NCBI GenBank assembly: GCA_014728435.1
Contig: WJLP01000031.1
Coordinates: 1-8,621 of the forward strand
Direction: 5' to 3'
Origin: Candidatus Uhrbacteria bacterium
GTDB taxonomy: Bacteria; Patescibacteriota; Patescibacteriia; 2-12-FULL-60-25
Length of the DNA: 8,621 bases
Shown here: in pieces, positions 5,998-8,621 of the stretch
How positions within the stretch are numbered: the stretch's first letter is position 1
Layout: every line of letters begins with the position of its first letter
Notes under the pieces: generated by a model
Databases searched by the model: none
What the model saw: only the letters and a program-made list of their open reading frames with translations
Told to the model about the DNA's origin: nothing
Made by a program: the position numbers and the translations under genes

Positions 5998-6642
5998 TTA
6001 AGTGCGCTCTACCACCATTATATGCATATCATCCGCGGGCAGATCTTTTTTGGAAATTTTCAGTTTGTTTACATCTTCGCGTTTACAAACGCCGAGTGAT
6101 TCGCAAAATTGATCGACAGTGCCCAGTTTGGTTTTAATGCCGCTTATGTGATAGTGGATCGGGATAACGATACGCGGTTCTATTTGCGACATGATTTTGG
6201 AAGCGGCTTTCGCATCAAAGAAATCGCCTCCGCCGACAGGTAGAATTAGAATGTCGACATTGCCCAGACCTTCGATTTCTTTGTTGGTGAGATTGCGTTT
6301 TAAGCCGCCCAAAAAAGCGAGCGCCATGTCTTCGGCTTCGAGGCGATAGATGATGGGGCGTTTTTTGCCTTCATCGGCCTCCGGATCTTGCACGCCGTAC
6401 ACAAAAACACCGCCGACTTCATATTCACCGGGTTCGGAAATTGTAAACGGTTTTCCGGCCACCGCGTCCACATTAAAAAGCTTTTGATCTTGGTTGGATA
6501 AGAGCAAAACATCAGGCTCCGCGGAGCGCGGCATACGCATGGCCGATTCGTTTTGAAACGGGTCGGTCATGAGCGTACAAGCTTCTTCATTTTGCTTGGT
6601 TTCGATGCGAATTGAGGAATAACCTTGCCAATATATTTGCAT
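5998..6642 (-). CDS. Metallo-beta-lactamase-fold protein (UlaG-like, COG2220 type) with degenerate metal site
   Basis: The 214-residue protein follows the short COG2220 'MBL fold metal-dependent hydrolase' pattern. It has an opening MQIYWQGYSSIRIE (usually W.G.SCF.I), PDVLLLSNQDQ (43-53), PGEYEVGGVFVYGV (71-84), VDILILPVGGGDFFDAKAA (129-147) and QIEPRIVIPIHYH (153-165). The defining HxHxDH motif, usually SHDHYDHNNV in this subfamily, is here SNQDQKLFNV (49-58), so all four ligand positions are changed. The later aspartate of the usual GDLG segment is also missing (FLGGLKR, 110-116). Only H163 remains. The fold seems kept but hydrolase activity is unlikely. It has a strong promoter of its own, a short leader and no Shine-Dalgarno. 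The membrane-protein gene and gyrA follow. Confidence 0.8.
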   Translation of the reverse strand: MQIYWQGYSSIRIETKQNEEACTLMTDPFQNESAMRMPRSAEPDVLLLSNQDQKLFNVDAVAGKPFTISEPGEYEVGGVFVYGVQDPEADEGKKRPIIYRLEAEDMALAFLGGLKRNLTNKEIEGLGNVDILILPVGGGDFFDAKAASKIMSQIEPRIVIPIHYHISGIKTKLGTVDQFCESLGVCKREDVNKLKISKKDLPADDMHIMVVERT

Positions 6643-6667
6643 AGTTTTCGCTTGTTATAGCTGTAAA

Positions 6668-6696
6668 ATTTTAACATAGCGACCCTTTTTCGGCAA
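6668..6696 (-). promoter_or_regulatory. Extended -10 promoter for the MBL-membrane protein-gyrA group
   Basis: On the minus strand TTGCCG (6696-6691, 4 of 6) and TAAAAT (6673-6668, 5 of 6) are 17 nt apart. A TG placed as TGTTAAAAT gives an extended -10. Transcription would begin near 6661, about 19 nt before the ATG at 6642, leaving almost no leader. Confidence 0.65.
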
Positions 6697-6831
6697 GGGG
6701 AAATCGACCTACAAACAGCCCTAAAAACAGACGAAGTTTAACTGTGGCGATGAACCCGTGTAAACGCGATTCATTTGCTTTGCGCGGGCGAATACAGCTC
6801 TTCTTCAAGGTTGCGGGTTTGGTTCCCTACC
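6692..6831 (-). other. Unexplained spacer after ruvC with rod-like folding potential
   Basis: The 188-nt gap between ruvC and the MBL-fold gene has no gene I can support. Its transcribed strand can fold on itself. GGTAGGGAA (6831-6823) pairs with TTCCCCTTGCC (6702-6692) with two bulges and one G-T pair. CAAACCC (6821-6815) pairs with GGGCTGTTTG (6721-6712) with a 2-nt bulge. Inside, GAAG/CTTC and CTGT/ACAG stack around a symmetric loop, and ATGAA/TTCAT closes an apical hairpin. The outline recalls 6S-type rods but is shorter (about 140 nt) and shows no conserved 6S sequence. Its far end overlaps the -35 box at 6691-6696. Confidence 0.22.
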
Positions 6832-7325
6832 TAGTTTTGATTGAGTTTGGTATGGGTTTGATGTATGAGTCCGCCGGCAATGGCGATAGCCAGAGCGTCG
6901 GCCGCATCGTCCGGCTTGGGTGAGGCTTTAAGCGACAGCAAACGCTTGATCATTAGTTGAATCTGGTTTTTATCGGCTGCTCCGTGGCCGGCTACGGTTT
7001 GTTTTATTTCGTTGGGAGTGAGTTCAATTACCGGTAAGTTCGCATCGGCCAAGGCAAGAAGAATTACGCCGCGCGCCATGCCGACTTTAATGGCGGTTTT
7101 TACGTTAGACTGAAAAAAAAGATGCTCAACCGCGGCGACGCTTGGCTTAAAGCGGCGAATAGCCTCTGCAACGTCATTGCGCACGGCCTGCAGGCGGCGG
7201 GCAAAGTCTTGGTCTGCGGGGGTTTCGATGCATGAGTGCCAAATATGAGTTAATTGGGAACCTTGTTGAGAAACAACTCCCAGCCCGGTGCGGGCAAAGC
7301 CGGGGTCGATGCCGAGAATAACCAA
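6831..7325 (-). CDS. ruvC: Crossover junction endodeoxyribonuclease RuvC
   Basis: RuvC resolves Holliday junctions in the cytoplasm together with RuvAB. Counting from the TTG at 7325 the protein has 164 residues and opens MVILGIDPG, putting the first catalytic aspartate at D7 exactly as in E. coli. The other acidic residues are E67 (VAAVEHLFF), D140 and D143 (DDAADALAIA). NEIKQTVAGHGAADKNQIQLMI is also typical. An in-frame ATG at 7442 or 7430 would add 39 or 35 residues that overlap the end of yebC and are encoded mostly by a palindromic repeat (SCQRGDGGDLSAPPLVKGD). I prefer the TTG because the family length and N-terminus fit, but AAGGGG 11 nt upstream is only a fair Shine-Dalgarno. ruvA and ruvB are not in the window; yebC is a frequent neighbour. 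Confidence 0.9.
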   Translation of the reverse strand: MVILGIDPGFARTGLGVVSQQGSQLTHIWHSCIETPADQDFARRLQAVRNDVAEAIRRFKPSVAAVEHLFFQSNVKTAIKVGMARGVILLALADANLPVIELTPNEIKQTVAGHGAADKNQIQLMIKRLLSLKASPKPDDAADALAIAIAGGLIHQTHTKLNQN

Positions 7326-7336
7326 TCCCGCTTTAT

Positions 7337-7394
7337 CCCCTTTTACCAAAGGGGGTGCTGACAAATCTCCCCCATCCCCTCTTTGACAAGAGGG
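7337..7394. repeat. Twin-hairpin palindromic repeat at the yebC-ruvC junction
   Basis: CCCCTTT-TACC-AAAGGGG (7337-7354) and CCCTCTT-TGAC-AAGAGGG (7377-7394) are two perfect 7-bp hairpins with 4-nt loops, linked by 22 nt. On the minus strand a GGGGG and a CCCCC in the linker region can form a competing stem. This looks like the dispersed C/G-tract palindromes found between genes in many bacteria. It lies after the yebC stop and just before the most likely ruvC start. Confidence 0.75.
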
Positions 7395-7419
7395 AGGGTA
7401 GTTATTTTGATTGCTGACG

Positions 7420-8139
7420 TTACTCGGCATTTGTGTAGACATTGGTTACATCATCATGCTCTTCAAGTGCGTCGATGATTTTAGTGACTTTGGATTCAAC
7501 TTCGGGATCGATGGATACCGTGGCCTGCGCAATCCATTCCATAGAAGCCGACGCGACCTTGAGGCCGGCTTTTTCGGCGGCTTCGCTAACGCTGGACAGG
7601 TCGGCGGGAGCTGAAACCATGATACTCGAGTCATCTTCGTGAATAATATCTTCGGCGCCGGCGTCGATAAGCGCGAGTTCGACTTCGTCGCGATCAGAAG
7701 GCGGGATGGGTTCGGTGCGGATAATACCTTTTTGATCGAAAAGATATGTAACAGCCCCGGGGTTTGCCAGAGAACCGCCGTGTTTGCTTAAGATGTGTTT
7801 GATGTCGCCGCCGGTACGATTGTTGTTGTCTGTGATGGATTGGATGATGAGCGCAGCGCCGCCCGGAGCATAAGCTTCGTAGACAAGTTCTTTGATGTCC
7901 GTGCCTTGCTCCGCGCCGGCTCCGCGACTAATGGCGCGTTCAATATTGTCCTTGGGCATATTGCCGGCGCGCGCCCGATCTATAGCTAAGCGCAACTTAA
8001 AGTTCATAGCCGGGTCCGGGCCTTTTTCCTTGGCTGCGACTTCGATTTCACGCGCAAGCTTGGTAAAGTTAGCTGCACGTTTGGCATCGGCAGCGCCTTT
8101 TTTGTGCTTAATTGTTGACCATTTGCTGTGACCACTCAT
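7420..8139 (-). CDS. yebC: YebC/PmpR (TACO1) family protein
   Basis: A complete 239-residue YebC protein. The N-terminus MSGHSKWSTIKHKKGAADAKRAANFTKLAREI is almost the family consensus. It is followed by AMNFKLRLAIDRARAGNMPKDNIERAI and the core YEAYAPGGAALIIQSITDNNNRTGGDIKHILSKHGGSL, and the acidic C-terminal domain ends DALEEHDDVTNVYTN. Family members have been described as DNA-binding transcription regulators. The mitochondrial homologue TACO1, and more recently bacterial YebC, act in translation by easing ribosome stalling at proline-rich stretches. Which role applies here cannot be seen from sequence. It is the first gene of a yebC-ruvC pair, a common arrangement. Its ATG has no Shine-Dalgarno and follows an AT-rich region without a clear promoter. 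Confidence 0.96.
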   Translation of the reverse strand: MSGHSKWSTIKHKKGAADAKRAANFTKLAREIEVAAKEKGPDPAMNFKLRLAIDRARAGNMPKDNIERAISRGAGAEQGTDIKELVYEAYAPGGAALIIQSITDNNNRTGGDIKHILSKHGGSLANPGAVTYLFDQKGIIRTEPIPPSDRDEVELALIDAGAEDIIHEDDSSIMVSAPADLSSVSEAAEKAGLKVASASMEWIAQATVSIDPEVESKVTKIIDALEEHDDVTNVYTNAE

Positions 8140-8207
8140 AACAAAACTTTAAATATCAAATCTAAAACTTCAAATTAGGTAAATATTATCAAATATCAAT
8201 AGCGGGA

Positions 8208-8237
8208 TACTAAGACTATGACTTAGTACTAAGACTA
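8208..8237. repeat. Tandem/palindromic repeat in the divergent region
   Basis: TACTAAGACTA occurs at 8208-8218 and again at 8227-8237, 19 nt apart. Between and across them CTTAGTACTAAG (8222-8233) is a perfect 12-bp palindrome, and ACTAAG/CTTAGT form a further inverted pair. It lies between the divergent yebC and the small gene at 8353, a natural place for an operator. No regulator is identified. Confidence 0.55.
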
Positions 8238-8267
8238 ATATAAATTAGTTGTATGAGCAAGGGTTGA

Positions 8268-8291
8268 CCACGTCGGTCGTGACCGACGTGG
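8268..8291. repeat. Perfect 11-bp inverted repeat upstream of the small orphan gene
   Basis: CCACGTCGGTC (8268-8278) and GACCGACGTGG (8281-8291) are exact reverse complements separated by GT, so as RNA they form a stem of about 10 bp with a CGTG tetraloop. Short direct copies of TTGAC flank it (8264-8268 and 8292-8296). No T-tract follows on the plus strand, so it is either a protein-binding site or a leader hairpin, not a clear terminator. Confidence 0.7.
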
Positions 8292-8352
8292 TTGACGTTT
8301 ATTTGAGGATGATGCAATATATGCAACTTCAACGCACATTGAAGGAGGAGTC

Positions 8353-8619
8353 GTGGCACTGAATATCCGCATCGTGAAACGAGACGGAGAACTGAGAGCG
8401 GTTGCCGGCAAAGGGCTTGACTATGGAGGAGAGGTAATTGCCGAGCTGAAAGAGGATACCAGCGGTTTCAATACCCTGGCCGCTTTGATAGGCGCGGATA
8501 CAACGCACAGCGTGCTGTTGAGAAAAACTTTCGAGCTGTTGTGTTTGAAAATGTTCACACTAGGCATGGAAGCCGCTTGCAAAACTCGGGATTCGAGCCC
8601 ATCCTTTCCTCCGCCGTGA
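8353..8619 (+). CDS. Small protein of unknown function (88 aa)
   Basis: I do not recognise this protein. It starts at GTG, 4 nt after a strong Shine-Dalgarno (AGGAGG, 8343-8348), and ends at TGA 8617-8619. The N-terminal half looks like short beta strands (LNIRIVKRDGELRAVAG, GGEVIAELKED). The middle could be a helix (HSVLLRKTFELLCLKMFTLGMEAACK). The C-terminus SSPSFPPP is proline-rich and probably disordered. It has two cysteines (65 and 77), no signal peptide and no clear membrane segment. Codon use differs from the neighbours: about 6 of 12 leucines use CTG, against about one each in rbfA and clpP. A hairpin and a possible 17-codon overlapping frame (8309-8362) precede it. Nothing downstream is visible, so its partners are unknown. 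Confidence 0.6.
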   Translation: MALNIRIVKRDGELRAVAGKGLDYGGEVIAELKEDTSGFNTLAALIGADTTHSVLLRKTFELLCLKMFTLGMEAACKTRDSSPSFPPP

Positions 8620-8621
8620 AT

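Noticed and set aside
6750..6923. 57-codon plus-strand frame starting MNPCKRDSF in the ruvC-MBL spacer.
   Set aside because: More than half overlaps ruvC antisense, there is no Shine-Dalgarno, and the product has no recognisable pattern.
8140..8207. yebC promoter candidates such as TTGATA upstream on the minus strand.
   Set aside because: No -10 box of reasonable quality lies at the right spacing; the region is simply AT-rich with short ATATCAA repeats.
8576..8615. tRNA/tmRNA-like 3' end (GGGATTCGAGCCC followed by TTCCTCC, which could pair with GGAGGAG at 8344-8350).
   Set aside because: The T-arm does not pair correctly, the tmRNA 5' D-loop sequence and an encoded CCA are missing, and the interval is an open coding frame with a good Shine-Dalgarno.

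Overview
The window looks like a chromosomal housekeeping segment of a Patescibacteria/CPR bacterium, most likely of a Parcubacteria-type lineage. I infer this from the recognisable style of the GyrA and ClpP proteins, very short or absent Shine-Dalgarno sequences on most genes, small GC-rich palindromes in AT-rich spacers, and the mix of genes. UGA, UAA and UAG all act as stops, so this is the standard bacterial code rather than the Gracilibacteria/SR1 recoding. No phage, transposase, CRISPR, tRNA or rRNA was found.

Plus strand, 1-2395: rbfA (ribosome-binding factor A), then an NrnA-type DHH phosphoesterase, then clpP. The rbfA-nrnA pair is the tail of the widespread nusA-infB-rbfA-nrnA translation/RNA cluster. 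clpP has its own promoter, overlapped by a near-perfect CIRCE operator (one mismatch), which predicts HrcA heat-shock control. A strong hairpin at 2576-2598 with T-tracts on both sides separates clpP from the convergent gyrA.

Minus strand, 8139-2664 in transcription order: yebC, ruvC, a metallo-beta-lactamase-fold protein that has lost its metal-binding motif, a single-pass membrane protein of unknown function with a lysine/arginine/alanine-rich cytoplasmic tail, and gyrA. A good extended -10 promoter precedes the MBL-fold gene and may drive it, the membrane protein and gyrA. yebC and ruvC overlap or abut. A twin-hairpin repeat sits where ruvC begins and makes its start ambiguous, with a TTG start fitting the RuvC family best.

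Right edge, 8140-8621: a 213-nt AT-rich divergent region holds a tandem/palindromic repeat and a perfect 11-bp inverted repeat. It is followed by a small orphan gene (88 aa, GTG start) with an unusually strong Shine-Dalgarno and leucine codon use unlike its neighbours.

The most interesting items are the CIRCE-controlled clpP, the catalytically dead-looking MBL protein, the repeat-derived RuvC N-terminus, two candidate structured RNAs in minus-strand spacers (5874-5984 and 6692-6831), and the orphan gene with its hairpin leader. I do not see a complete, clearly new multi-gene system.
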